From: Datura wrightii
Taxonomy: Eukaryota > Streptophyta > Magnoliopsida > Solanales > Solanaceae
Direction: 5' to 3'
DNA: 64,000 nt
Assembly: GCA_035772735.1 (NCBI GenBank)
Contig: JASDFA010000002.1
Span: forward strand, 8,184,001-8,248,000
A model generated the notes under the pieces. The model saw only the letters and a list, made by a program, of their open reading frames with translations, did not search any database and was not told the origin of the DNA. The position numbers and the translations under genes are program-made. The first letter of the stretch is position 1. Each line of letters begins with the position of its first letter. Positions 23,100 to 35,225 of the stretch are shown here, in pieces.

Positions 23100-26000
23100 A
23101 ACTACTTAAAAGAATTAATTAAGTTACTTGCTAATCATCATTCTCCCATTTTTCCTCCCTGCTTGTTTCATTTCCATCATTTTCCTATTCTTCCTCCTCA
23201 CTTGTTTCATAATCATTATTGATTCTTCTTTCTCACTTGGTTTATTTTCATTATCTGATTCATCCTCAACATTTGCAATTTAAATTATTACATAATCATA
23301 AGAAACTTCTTCTAATATGTGTTCAAGATGTTCTAAACTTCGCTCTAACTCAACATCTACAGTTTGATGAAAAACTGCCAAATCATTTTGGTACGCCACA
23401 TCCAACATATTATCAATCACTATCCAACCAACGGGCTTTGTCTTTATAACCACCGACCAATCAACCTTGTCTCTACGTAGAGGATATGGTGCATAATACA
23501 CCTGCTTAGCATTTTTTGCAATGATGAAAGAATCGTAACAGTCATACTGTCTGGTGTGCTTAACTTCAGTTATATTATGGTGTTGATTAACTCTAGTACC
23601 TCTATATGATGGATCAAACCACTTACACCGAAATAGTACTATCTTTTTTTTCTTGGCAATCCAGTATACCTAACTTCCATTATCTCTTATATCATAAAAT
23701 AATAATCAACAGTTTGGCGATTACCATCGACATCGCCTTTAACGCACATTCCGCTATTATTGGTTTTCTTCTACATAGAAGTTTCCTCTATTTGAAACTT
23801 GAAACCATTGACACACTATTTATGTATCGACTAAATTTGACTATCAGGCTCGTGTGCAACATCACTCACAAATTTCAAATGTTCAATATCGCTATTTTCA
23901 TCATGAACATACATAATGTTTAAATTTTTTTTTAAATAAATGATTATGTTGTATTTATATTGTTAACATGATATTGAACACTTACATAGTCTTTCAGCCA
24001 ATCAGAGAATCTAGTATATATGACATCATTACCCTCTGTCCTGCAAAGTAACTATTCAATAAATTAAGATTTTTCATTAGTTTAAGCCTTTGTATTTAAA
24101 TAATATTATTCAATAACATCATTTAGAAATGACTAAGATATGGTTGTATCTTGGGCAATTAAACGAAACGTGTGTCAAAATAGATTGCATTTCCATACCA
24201 CTCAAACCTCTTCTGGTTTGTTTTTTAGAAGCTAGACCTGGTTGATTAAAACTTGAAATTGACGGGTGGCTGGGATCAATATCACCGTCATCATTACGGG
24301 TAGGCCTATTTCTTAAAGTTAGCACTTGCTGCGCGAAATAGTAAGAAAAAAATTAGCAGTTTCTATTGCAAGATAAGCTTCACAGATACATCCTTCAATC
24401 TAAGACTTCTGCTTAATAGTTCTTTTGTATTTGCCAATAGTTCTGTATAAAATTTTGATGTTAATAATTTGGTTAAACCAACTTAAAAAAAATGAATTCA
24501 TTGTGTACAGAGTCATAGTTTTATAATGGATACATCCATCTGTATTGATCTGGGCCTCAAAGACGTGCCTCATGTACGAGGTGAATCGGTAAATGTTTCA
24601 TCACATCAAAGAATCCACATTGGAAGATCTTTTCCAACTTAGTAGTAATTGTTCGCGGTTTGTTGCTACGGTTAAAAACCGACACGCAAGTGAACGTGGT
24701 CAAACAAGTAATAAAGTGGCTAAGTAAGCCAAGTATCGATCCAAGGAGGCTCAGGGTATGTGAAGATTGCCTAAGTATACTATATTCTTATTTCACTTCT
24801 AACTATGCTAACAACAACGTAACCAACAGTTAATTGAGTTTTTGTTTATAAATATATACTAAAACTATTAACAATTATTTACGGTGAATTTAAACTATGG
24901 ATATGAGCATGCCCAGGTTAAGAACAAGTAATGAATTCGATTGTAATAATAATTCGGTTAATCTCTTCTTCATGTTGCTAGCCAAGAACATTAGCCTAGA
25001 AATTAAAACTCTCGTATTTAATTTCACTTAAGAATCATAAACCATTCGTCTACATTACTGTGATCAAATGCAATTTACGACCTAGCAATACAATTCCGGT
25101 TCCTAAATAATACGGCTTTCAAGTATATTTCTATCAGGAAAGCACATCAAAACCCAATTTTCCCAAATCAAGTTAAGAACAATACCCTATTAATTCACAA
25201 CTTTCCAATTTCTTGCTCTCTCGAGTGAAATTGGACTTTTTAGATGTACATTAATGTCGGCCAAGCACTAATGCAGTAAGAACAAGAATTAATAGAACAA
25301 CATCAAAGAAGAAGAAGAAAACCATATCATTTACAATCAAAATTCACTACACATGTTCAAAACCTTAGCAAGGAAGAGAATTAGCCACTCGTTTGTGGAT
25401 TGATCATCCTAAAACGAGTGTAAATCATACGTACAATTGATAGAAAGAAGAAAGGAAGAGAAGAAATCTCTTAGCTTTTTCGTCCCTCAACTGCTGCTAA
25501 CCCACGTCCTATCTCCACCCAGTCTGAATTATGAAAAATAAACCTAAGTGTGCTATTTATATTAGTGGGAATCTTTCCCGGAATAACAAGCAACGTGTCA
25601 CGGAGTGCATCGCGGAGCACGGCCTCCGTGACACGCTACGGACGCGGAGGCTCTCTGGAAAATCACCCGAAATTGGCCCAGGCAGCACCCTGCCGCGTTG
25701 GCAGCGTGTCACGCTGCCTGGGCAGCGCGTTGCAGCCCCTTGGTCGCGGAGGCCACCTGCCGTGGCACGTTGCCAACGCGCAGGTGGGCTGTTTTGAGCG
25801 GCCTGCCTGCCGTGGCACCTTGTCGACGCGCCGGTGGGCTGTTTTGTGCCTCTTCCTTGCCGACGTTCGCGTGTTAATTCCGTTTCCAAGCTTCTACTTC
25901 ACCAACTCATGGATTAGTTACTCAAACATCATCAAAACCTACAAAACAAAGGCTAATCATGTTGGTTAGCACATATCTCCACATTATATAAAATTACATG

Positions 26001-28196
26001 AAAATGTATACAATAACTTAGATAAACAAGACTAATTTAAGTAATAAAGAGTATCTCGGGCATATATTTTTGCCCGTGATCAGTAATCATAGGAATATTT
26101 TTATCCATCCTTTCTAAGTTATGCTCCCACAAAGTATTACTACACAAATCTTTGAAGAACAAACTTAGCTCTCTGATTGGCTTCCATATCCTATCAGGTA
26201 GCCGGTTAAATGCAATAGGAATCAAAGTTTTTGTGAAAACATGACAATCATGACTTTTCATATCACGCAACTTCCCTTTGTTCATATCTGCACGCTTCCC
26301 CAAATTTGAAGCATAATCCTCAGGCATCCTAAAATTCATAACCCACTCACAAATCTCACGTTTTTCATCCAATGTGAATGAAAAGCTCTCCTTGGGCTTT
26401 AACAATTTATTATTGTGTGTTTTTGTAGCTCTAGTTCCTTTCTTTTGCAGTATTCTTTTAAGTCCATTCTAGCTATTGGATTATCGTTTCTATTACTCTT
26501 AACATCCATCACGGTGTTGAACAAATTATCAAAATAATTTTTTTTCAATATGCATCACATCAAGATTGTGTCATAGAAGGTTGTCCTTCCAATATGACAA
26601 CTCCCAAAATATGCTCTATTTTGTCCAATTATGTCCAACACCATATCCAGAAAATCTAGAAGGTGTAGCTTCTGCAACCTTTGGCAAGTGACAAACTCTC
26701 TCCAAAATTTCACTTGCCGATAATAATGGAGGTGGCGGATCATTTTCAACCTTATTTTTTCAGAAAGCATGTTTCATTCTCCTAAACTCGTGATCCAATA
26801 GCAAGAACCAATCATGACAATCAAACCATGATTGTTATGACCATATTTTAATGTAAATGCATTACTATTTTCCATACAATATGGGCAAGCTAATCTTCCA
26901 GCTATCATCCAACCAGACAGCATCCCATACACCGGAAAATCATTTATAGTCCACCTTAAACAAACACGCAAAAGGAAATCTTTCTTAGTTGATATGTCAT
27001 AAGTCACTACACCTTCAGACCATAATTGTTTTAACTCATCTATTAAAGGTTTTAGATAAGCATCAATCAAACCTTTTGGATTACGGGGACCCAGGACGAT
27101 ACAACTTAGAAATATGTAGGGACTTTTCATACACATTTCAGGTGGAAGATTATACGGAGTAAGGAATACAGGCTAGCAAGAGTAGGGTGCAGCAGAAACA
27201 GAGAATGGTGTAAAACCATTTGTACACAAACCTAATCTAACATATCTTGGTTCACTAGTAAAATCAGGATAAGTTCTATCAAAATGTTTTCAAGCTTCTC
27301 CATTTGATGGATGAGACATAACACCAAGAGCACTTCTATTCTCACGGTGCCATCTCATATGACGAGCGGAACTCATCGACCAATACAACCTCTTTAACCG
27401 AGGTATAAGAGGTAAATAATGCATCGCCTTAAATGGAACCATCTTCCCACAAGAAGTCCTCTTAAAACGAGCATGTCCACAAAACGTACAATTTTCTAGA
27501 TCCCCATCATTCTTATAGAACAACATGCAACCATTTTTACAACAATAAATTCTATCATACGATAATCCTAACTTGGAAACCAATTTCATTGTCTGACAGA
27601 AATTCTTAGCAATGTTCAACTCAAGGTTAACGAGTTCCCCCAAAAGACCAACCATAGAGTCCATAGTAGCTTGAGGAACACTCCAATCTAATTTAATATT
27701 CATTAGTCTAACTGCAACGGACAACTCAGAATGCAGACTCCCTACACATAGTGGACGACTAGCCTCTTGTAGTTGTTCGAGGAAACGCATTGCTTCTTCA
27801 TCGGGAGTTTCTTCAAAATATTATTCGGGTTTCATCCCATATTATATCCCGAACGCATCATTGACCATTTCATCACTCTCTCATGTTGAACACTACTTTG
27901 ATCATATGCAGACCTACTACTTTCACCGATGAAATTATAAAATATACAATTCTCTCTATTAGTATCACCATGATCATTCCGCACAAAATATCTAGGCTTA
28001 AATCCATAATGATAAATATGAACTACAACTTTATTAGGTTTAAAGACTTCATGCAATTGCATCGCTTACAAGGACACATAATCAACCCATCAGTTTGAAA
28101 AGGGTATAGCGACATTGCATGGTTGATAAATCCTTTAACACCTTCAATAAATTCATCTTTCATGCCCCCAAGGTTTGCATTAGTTCTATCATACAT
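23100..28196 (-). pseudogene. CACTA TNP2-type transposase, interrupted
   Basis: This enzyme cuts and moves the element. The first visible coding codons are at 28196 (MYDRTNANLGGMKDEFIEG, the transposase-associated domain), after a TTTTTTAG splice acceptor. Next come 27790-27290 (KNGCMLFYKNDGDLENCTFC, zinc-ribbon-like), 27136-26774 (GPRNPKGLIDAYLKPLIDEL, TINDFPVYGMLSGW, LACPYCMEN) and 26405-26088 (MKSHDCHVFTKTLIPIAF, LSLFFKDLCS). After the solo LTR, at 24649, TKLEKIFQCGFFDVMKHLPI resumes in a DUF4218-like region, followed by a DUF4216-like region at 23280-23990 (YPLRRDKVDWSVVIKTKPVGW). Besides the insertion there are internal stops, so it is inactive. Confidence 0.82.
24650..26082 (-). mobile_element. 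Solo Athila LTR inside the CACTA transposase
   Basis: 1433 bp. Read on the minus strand it begins TGATCACGGGCA at 26082 and ends CGCGAACA at 24650. It is flanked by a perfect TSD GTAAT (24645-24649, 26083-26087). It aligns with the LTRs of Athila C along its length (same terminal hairpin, same motif order, same last 150 bp around GACACGCAAGTG) but is clearly diverged. A TATA box (ATATAAATAG) is at 25553-25562 on the minus strand, preceded by the palindrome GGGAAAGATTCCC. The G+C-rich part 25590-25860 holds CACGGAGTGCATCGCGGAG-like repeats. The LTR splits the transposase codons NIPMIT/TKLEKIF. Confidence 0.92.
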
Positions 28197-28209
28197 CCAC
28201 AGACGATGA

Positions 28210-29260
28210 TTCGTCTAAAAAATAAAGATATTTTAGATTACAAATATAAATTTAAATTAATTAATTTATATTGATAATTAAATTTTATTATTTAATGGTC
28301 ACTAATTATCCGACAAACATCCTCCAAAAGTGAGTCAAATTTTGATGAAATTATTGAATTAATATTTAATAATAAATTATTAAAATTATATGTGGTTAAG
28401 GAATTTGAGTATGTAATGATATATTTTAGTAATTATTGAATTATGAATATGATATTTTAATAATTATTAACTTTGAATTATTATATTATTTTTGATATAT
28501 AATTGTTATTATGAAGCTTTATTATTAAATTTTTAATATTAAATTTTAATAGTTATTATTACAAGTTATTTTTGATAAATTTCTAACTTAATTTGTAACA
28601 ATGTTTTAAACAAAATGAAATCTAACAATGTAATAAAATTTCGACTAAACCTAACAATTCTAACAATAACATTAGCAATGAAATTTAACGAGTTAATGTG
28701 AAATCTAACAATCTAACAATCTAACAAAGTTTCAACTAAACCTTATCAACAATTCTAAGAATAACATTAACAATAAAATCTAAAAATTTAACAAAGTCTC
28801 AACTAAATCTAATTAACAATCCTAAAAACAATATTTATTATAAAATGAAAAAATTCTAACAATTTAAATAACATTAACAATATAATAATTTAACAAATAA
28901 CAATAACAATAAAAACTAATAATTTAGTAATAAAATCTAACAATTCTAACAATAACATTAACGATATAGTAATTTAACAATGACAATAACAATGAAATCT
29001 AACAATTTAACCTAAAATCTAACAAAAAAATTTAATTCAAAAATTAAAAACCCTAACCTTCAAAAATAGCAGTAGGATGGGTCGAGTAGTAGGGTGGAAG
29101 AGTGGGTTCTTTGGCAGCGGACTGCAGCGAGGAGGATAGACGTTGGCCGTGGATGAGTTCCGATGGGCTGGAAAGAAAATCGCCGGAGAAAGATTAGAGA
29201 GATGAGAGAAATGAGAGAAAGAGAGAAATGGGGAAGAAAGGGGTGTATGGGTCGATTAAA
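28210..29260. other. CACTA AT-rich upstream region
   Basis: No coding similarity. 28250-28600 is very AT-rich. 28600-29040 consists of imperfect repeats of CTAACAAT/AACAATAACATT. 29050-29260 is less AT-rich and ends in GAGAGAAA runs; it may hold the promoter and first noncoding exon of the transposase, but I cannot place a start. Confidence 0.5.
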
Positions 29261-29697
29261 TTGAAAAAACTGATGGACAGGGTCGGTTAGTTCGTCGATT
29301 TTTTAGTCATGATCGGGTCAACTCATTTAATTGAAAAATTGACAGATTAATCGACCCTGTCCATCGGTTTTTTGAATTAGATTAAAAAAATAAATTAAAA
29401 ATTACTATCATTATAAATAATTATTATATAAAGAAAACTACCATGTCGTTGGCCAGTTAAAATATTTTTTAATTTTTTTATATATATAGATCTTATCCAT
29501 CGGTTATCTGTTTTGTGAAAATATCCGTGAAAAATAACGAGGGAATAACCGACGGACACTATCATTATATTAATAAAATAATTATAAAATAATTAAAAAT
29601 GAGATAAACTGACAGAAAAATTCGGTATTCGAATTATTTTTTGGACCGACACTGTTTCGGTACCTGGCCCTCATTTTTTGGCGAGTTTTTTGTAGTG
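29260..29697. repeat. CACTA right end: TIR and subterminal repeats
   Basis: Copies of GACAGGGTCGGTTAGT-, GTCCATCGGT- and ACCGACGGACAC-type motifs in both orientations up to the TIR ending TTTTTTGTAGTG at 29697. They are the counterpart of the repeats at 20430-20835. Confidence 0.8.
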
Positions 29698-29878
29698 CCT
29701 CAAATCGAGCTTCTGCAGTGATGGACTGTTTCTCCTCACTTTGGACATAATAATTCTTCATCTTATTGAGCCCAAAGCGAAGCTGATCAATCTGCTTCTC
29801 CTCATTGGACTCTGTTCTTTGAGTTATGGTATCAGTCATTGGTGCTTTCCCTTTACCACGTAGTCTAGAGGTGGGCAT
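29698..29878 (-). pseudogene. Athila B third ORF, 5' part
   Basis: The ATG is read at 29876-29878 and gives MPTSRLRGKGKAPMTD followed by a Glu/Lys-rich stretch, cut at 29698 by the CACTA insertion. The rest lies at 19260-20400. A splice-acceptor-like TTTCTTTGCAG ends at 29883, only 4 nt before the ATG, as in Athila C where the acceptor is 5 nt before the ATG. The short basic N-terminus also resembles that of the C protein (MVSQQDKGKGAS). Confidence 0.72.
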
Positions 29879-29882
29879 AATG

Positions 29883-30692
29883 CTGCAAAGAAATGTTAGT
29901 GTCACATGCTATTATTTTTGGGTTTTTGATAATATGAATGTAAGAGAAAAAACAAAACTAATCTAGAAATAAAAATCTCAGAATTGGATGAGAACAAGTT
30001 GTAATATCATAATCATATGCTGGTGGACTAGTGTTACAACGGCGAAATATATGTATAGACCTGCAAGTCGCAACTGAGTTGTCGTCCTGGGCAGACAACT
30101 GGGAAAAATGGCTCTTTACTATTGGTACACCGACGTTTCACCGGTCTCAACCCACAAAGCGCTGGTGAAACGCGAGGACTGGGCAATGGTCTGAAGCCTT
30201 GAACCCGGACCTGCGCCTCATTCTGCGTTTTGCCGGTGATGACCAACGAATCGCTGGTGAAACACAGCTTTAGAAACAATAGCACCCCAACCTAGTCAAA
30301 CAAGAACACCTCAATTTCATGCATTACTCTACTTCCACTTCAAACAGCACAACAAAAATAAAATTGATAATTTACCCTTAAGAACAATATCACCTGATCT
30401 ATCATCGGGCAAATCATGTATTTTAAGCACATAGGGTCACTCAGACTTCACCCCCAACTAATATATCAAACACGCACTTCATATACAATTCCTACCAAAA
30501 ATAAGCACCCACACCAATATTATGCAATTATCACTACCCCTAACACACCCAAAATATGAGAATCATTCCACAATGGAAAAGCACAATATGGAAAATGGTA
30601 GATATGGGTACAGAAAATTGCAAATCTAGCATGCTTAATCTTTAACACACATTCTCAAACAACAAGAAATATAATAGCACGAACACACATAC
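29883..30692 (-). other. Putative 5'UTR intron of Athila B third ORF
   Basis: A donor candidate (TCA/GTATGTGTG) at 30692 and an acceptor (TTTCTTTGCAG) at 29883 on the minus strand delimit about 810 bp without coding similarity. The layout matches the putative 690 bp intron in Athila C. The stretch 30100-30270 holds CACCGGCG- and GCTGGTGAAACGC-type motifs. This is inference from splice-site shape and position. Confidence 0.45.
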
Positions 30693-31400
30693 TGATTGAG
30701 CAATGAGAACAAAAAACAGCTAGATTTGAGCTTGGTGTCTTAACCAACAACGGAAATGCTATTTCTTAGTGCGAGGTATGTGAGATAAGGTGAAATGAAG
30801 AGAATAGGAGGGAGGTTTTTAAAGGGTGAAGAGAGTGAGAGTGGTTGGTAGGTGAGAAGGTGAGTTTAATGGTGGGAAATTGGAAAGGTAAAATTGGTAG
30901 GGAAATAGGTTATTGGGAAAGTGGAAAATGTTATGTGGGAGATGAAATGGTGGAGAGAAGTGATTTTTGGAATTTAAAAGGGTTTGATCGGTTTTTTAAA
31001 GAGCCATGGGTCGAGTTGGTCAAGATTTAAAATGAACTATGTACCTCTGCCCACGCTAAACCTGCAGCCGTCGGTGAGGACCGATGTTTCGCCGGTTCAA
31101 GCGTAGGTGACCTTCATTTTTGCCTAGTTCTATTTTGTAGGCTACATTTGACCAGCGGTTTGCGGGTTGCCACCTGCATTCCGCCGGTGCATTGCAATTT
31201 ACACTTCAACTCCCAAGTTCACTAGTTGAAGCTCGAACCGGCAGTTCGCGGATTATCACCAGCATTTCACTGGTGAGGCGCTGGTACTCTCCTTTTTCCT
31301 TTCACATTCTAGACTCCTCCTGCACTTGGGTGGCGACTCGCACTTGCATTTCGTAGGTCTCGCACAGGACTTGCCCTATTTTTCTTTCACTTGGTTCCTC
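30693..31400 (-). promoter_or_regulatory. Putative promoter and leader of Athila B third ORF
   Basis: On the minus strand a TATA-like CCTTTAAAAACC (about 30812-30824) is followed by a pyrimidine-rich leader (CCTCCCTCCTATTCTC) and then the donor at 30692. Upstream, 31050-31330 is dense in GCCGGTG/CACCGGCG-type short palindromes, the same motif family found in B's own LTR at 36290-36480. This parallels Athila C, where LTR-type motifs also recur just upstream of the third ORF. Confidence 0.45.
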
Positions 31401-31458
31401 ATCCAATCAACCTACAAAACAAAAACAACAAAATCGTCAAAGCATCAACACAAAAACA

Positions 31459-31476
31459 CTTGGGTTGCCTCCCAAG
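31459..31476 (-). other. Post-pol hairpin with AGGCAA loop (Athila B)
   Basis: Minus strand CTTGGG-AGGCAA-CCCAAG: a perfect 6-bp stem with a 6-nt loop, about 100 bp after the integrase similarity ends. The same fold with two compensated stem pairs is at 46355-46372 in Athila C. Confidence 0.65.
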
Positions 31477-31559
31477 AAGCACCTTATTTAATATTGTGGC
31501 ACGACAAAGGTGCTTTTTCTGCTATTGCTTATCCAGATATGCAACTTCCACCATGTTGA

Positions 31560-32700
31560 TTTCTGCCGACACTCCTAAGTACTTTTTTACTCATTAACTA
31601 TTCACTTTAAATCTTAACCCGTCATCTCATTCAAGCTCAACAGCTCCATTCTCATAAATTTGGACAACTTAAGGGACCCAACCACTTAGATTTAAGCTTT
31701 CCAGGGAACAATCTCATCCTAGAGTTGAAGAGTAGCACCCGATCTCCTGGGGTAAATTCCCTTTGCTAAATTTTCTGATCATGGTAGTACTTCATTTAGA
31801 CATTGTATGTGGCAGCATTTTCATAGGCCCTCTTCCTAAACTCGTCCATCTCATTAAGATCCTCCACTCGCCCCTGAATGGCTTTCCCCCAATCAAGATT
31901 CAAATCTTCAACGCCTACAGGTAAGTGGCAAGCTTTCCCAAAGACCAATTGATATGGGGACATTCCAATTGGCATTTTATATGCGATCCGTTAGGCCCAA
32001 AGGGTGTCATCAAGTTTCCTTGCCCTATCTTTTCTATTGACATTGATTGTTTTAGTCAAAATAGACTTAATTTCCCAATTGGACACCTTTGCTTGGCCAT
32101 TGGTTTGAGAATGATAAGGGGTAGCAACTTTGTGCTTCACGCTATACTTTTCTAGCAAGACATTGAACAATTGATTGCAAAAGTGTGATTCTCCATCGTT
32201 GATGATAGCTCTAGGGGTGCCCAAACTGTGAGAAGATATGTTTTTTCAAAAAGGTTGTCACACTCCTCCCCTCATTATTGGGCAACGCCACAGCTTCAAC
32301 CCATTTAGATACATAGTCTACTGCCACTAGAATGAGATAACGAATAGCCCCATGAAATCGATCCCCCATACATCAAACAGTTCCATCTCAAGGATTGGTG
32401 TCAAAGGAAGCTCATGTTGCCTAGAGATTCTTCTCGCATTGATATTGATCACATTTCTTAACAAAGTCATGGGCATCATGATGGAGAGTGGGCCAATAAA
32501 AACCACATTGTAGCATTTTTGCAGTTGTCCTCACACTCCCATAATGGCCTTCCCGTAATAGTCTCCCACTGGCCATGAATGACATGTCTTAAGGATCGGA
32601 ATTATTTCAACCTCTGGGATACATCTACGAATCATTCCATGCACACAAATATGGAAGAGATATGGATCATTCAAATCAAAATTTTGGACATTATACATAA
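31560..32700 (-). pseudogene. Athila B integrase remnant
   Basis: Core motifs on the minus strand include FGTPRAIINDGESHFCNQLF and HKVATPYHSQTNGQAKVSN (31991-32224). In the last, lysine stands where the catalytic glutamate of the DDE triad is expected. C-terminal LDDTLWA and vestiges of the conserved tail follow to about 31560. The N-terminal zinc-binding region lies around 32400-32700. Frameshifts are present. The enzyme would be dead even without them because of the E to K change. Confidence 0.75.
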
Positions 32701-34273
32701 ACTTCTTCTATTGATGGAAGTTTAATCGTTCGGGAGTGATATTACTTGCCAAGTAGTTAGCGAAATCTACAAACCAAGTTATTAAGTCATGGGATACAAC
32801 CAAAATGTGCTCGTTAGTGAATTCATAATCAATCTCCTCTCTTACCTCCGGCTTACCATACGTTTCTTGATGAGAAAGATGGTCAGCCACCTGATTCTCG
32901 TATCCCTTCCTATCTTTTACCTCAAAATCAAAATCTTGGAGCAAAAGGGCCCACCTAATCATCCTTGGTTTTAACATCTTTTTTAGTCGTCAAATATCTG
33001 AGTGCAACATGATTCTTGTGCACCACTATCTTGGTCCCTAGCAAGTATGCTAGAAAATTTTCAAATGCAAATACTACTTCGAGCAGCTCTTATTCAGCCA
33101 CTGTGTAATTTGCCTGTGCATCATTCAGGGCTTTGATGGCATAGTATATGGGGTGAAACATCATTTCCTTCCTTTGCCAAAGGACCACCCCCAGCACTAC
33201 ACCACTAGCGTAACACATCAATTTAAATGGCTTTGACCAGTTTGGTGCGGTAATTATTGGAGTGGACGTAAGCTTCTCTTTCAACTCAATAAAGGCCCTC
33301 ATACAAGCCTCATCAAAATGGAATTTTGCATCTTTTTCCAACAATCAGAATAGAGGATGAGCCATCTTGGAAAAATCATTGCTAAAACGACGGTAAAACC
33401 TTGCGTGTCCTAAAATACTCCAAATACCTTTCACAGTCTTTGGAGGAGATAGATGAGCTATGGCGTCAATTTTTGCCTTGTCTACCTCTATCCCTTTCAC
33501 AGAAATTTTGTGCCCTAGAACAATACCTTCTTTTACCATAAAGTGGCATTTTTTCTAATTAAATACCAAGTTCGTTTCCTCAAAACTTTTCAAGACCTCA
33601 TCCAGGTGAACCAAGCATTCCTCAAATGAATTTTCCATAACCGAGAAGTCATCCATGAAGACTTCCACAGTGTCCTCTATCATATATGAATAAATTGACA
33701 TCATACACCTCCAAAATGTAGCTGGGGCATCCTCTTAAATGCAAAAGTTCTGTATGGACATGTGAATGTGGTTTTCTTTTGATCTTTCGGGGCAATAGAA
33801 ATCTAATTGTAGCCTGAGTACCCATCCAAGAAATAGTAATATTATTTCCCAGCCAATTGATCTAGCATTTGATCAATGAATGGGACAGGAAAATAGTCCT
33901 TCTTGGTATGTGAGTTCAACTTGGGTGGTCCATACACACCCTACATCTAGTGACTGGACGTGTTGCAATCAAATCATCCTTTCCATTTATTACCACAGTA
34001 TTCCTCCTTTCTTAAGCACACACTAGATTGGGCTTACCCAACTGCTATTAGCTATCGGTGTACAACTTTCGCATCTAACCATTTAATGATTTCTTTCTTG
34101 ACTACCTCTTGCATTGGTGGGTTTAATCGTCTCTGATGCTCAACCGAAGGGCTGTAATCTTCTTGAAGGTTGATCGTATGAGTGCAAATACTCAGAGGTG
34201 TACCAGTGATGTAATCTTTAGTCCACCCTATTACGTGGATGTTCTTCTTTAAGACTTTTAGAAGTGCCTCCAC
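32700..34273 (-). pseudogene. Athila B reverse transcriptase-RNase H remnant
   Basis: The RT linker and N-terminus are in 34052-34273 (YITGTPLSICTHTI, VVKKEIIKWLDAKVVHR). The catalytic box VFMDDFSVM is at 33640-33670. 33345-33539 gives VKEGIVLGHKISVKGIEVD and LGHARFYRRF. 33090-33344 gives the start of RNase H (APNWSKPFKLMCYASG; the family has CDASG, so an aspartate is replaced by tyrosine). 32708-32977 gives WALLLQDFDFEVKDRKG. Stops separate the pieces. Confidence 0.78.
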
Positions 34274-34299
34274 TTGTTATTTAGTGAGCTTATTTGAGA

Positions 34300-35200
34300 T
34301 GATCACGGGCAGTGTGTCGTTAGACCCAAGATATGCATAAACTCAAATGGGTAGGTAGCAACATAAGCTCCAAAATTGGTGGTACAAGGATTGATGCCTG
34401 AGATGGTGGAGTTGTTCTATTCTTAAGGTCAAAGTCAAGATTCTTGGGCTGGAAGGAATAGGACCTTAGACCTTTTGTGGAAAGACACGCCTCATCAAGC
34501 TCTTCACTTCCTCTACCATCAATATTCAAGAGAATGCCTACCTATGTCTCCTTGAAGAGAAACTCCTCTACTTCTCATTCTACTTTTTCCTTGTCAATAT
34601 TTCTTGAGATTAAAGTGGACTCTTCTTTAGTTGGCTCATGGGTTATCATGCTTTCCTTTGATTCCATAAGAGCTGCTAGCACATTCATTCTCTTTTCTTG
34701 CTGCTTGATGGACACTTCATGGTCTTTCACCATTTGAGTAAGGTTTAAGAGATCATTTTTTATGTCTCGAACCCTTGAATAAGTTTAATTGACCCGCTCA
34801 AGAACCACTTGAAGCATTCTTTAAATGCAGGAGCAAAAGTATTCTTCACTTCCCTGGCTACTTGATTCAGCTGTACAATCAGAGTTCCGACCTTAATTTT
34901 TATTACAAGGATACCAATAAACCTAGTTGGCTTGTTAATACATCATGTGAAAAACCATTATACAATTTACTAACACCTCCTTTTGCTTCATTACTACTAT
35001 TAACATAATGTCTTTTCTCTCCTCTCTTCTCCATATTTCATCCATTAATCAAAGAGATTTAACATAAGAAGACCCTTCGGTGTTTTGAATTAACCGTTCA
35101 AAGGGGCTCATCTTCTTACCAACAATATCAACAATTTGAAAACAAAACACAAGATGCTCAATTAATTCAAATCAACAATCAGCTAGGGGCTATCTAATCC
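34300..35200 (-). pseudogene. Athila B gag/protease remnant, mostly deleted
   Basis: 34320-34529 resembles the protease-RT linker (ILELMLLPTHL). 34600-34900 gives a weak coiled Gag C-terminal part (LVQLNQVAREVKNTFAPAFKE). The capsid region, zinc knuckle and protease active site are not found before the primer site at 35205, so most of gag and protease is lost. 34900-35200 shows no coding similarity. Confidence 0.5.
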
Positions 35201-35204
35201 TATT

Positions 35205-35221
35205 CCCCGACAACGGTGCCA
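35205..35221 (-). other. Primer binding site, tRNA-Asp type (Athila B)
   Basis: The plus strand reads CCCCGACAACGGTGCCA, two mismatches from the plant tRNA-Asp 3' end including CCA. It lies 5 bp from the LTR edge at 35226. Confidence 0.8.
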
Positions 35222-35225
35222 AAAT

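Larger units (their letters stand above)
20401..29697 (-). mobile_element. CACTA (En/Spm-type) DNA transposon
   Basis: 9297 bp with terminal inverted repeats CACTACTAAAAACTGATC (left) and CACTACAAAAAACTCGCC (right, minus strand) and a TSD of CCT. Both ends carry subterminal copies of ACCGACGGA/TCCGTCGGT. Two minus-strand genes can be recognised: a TNP2-type transposase (28196 to about 23100) and a second gene of the plant transposase type linked to TNPA (23051 to about 21190). A solo Athila LTR of 1433 bp lies in the TNP2 gene. Without it the transposon is about 7.9 kb. It interrupts the third ORF of Athila B, so it moved after B inserted. Confidence 0.93.

Noticed and set aside
25531..25969. 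Overlapping ORFs up to 139 codons
   Set aside because: They cover the palindromic block of the solo LTR on both strands; no family similarity.
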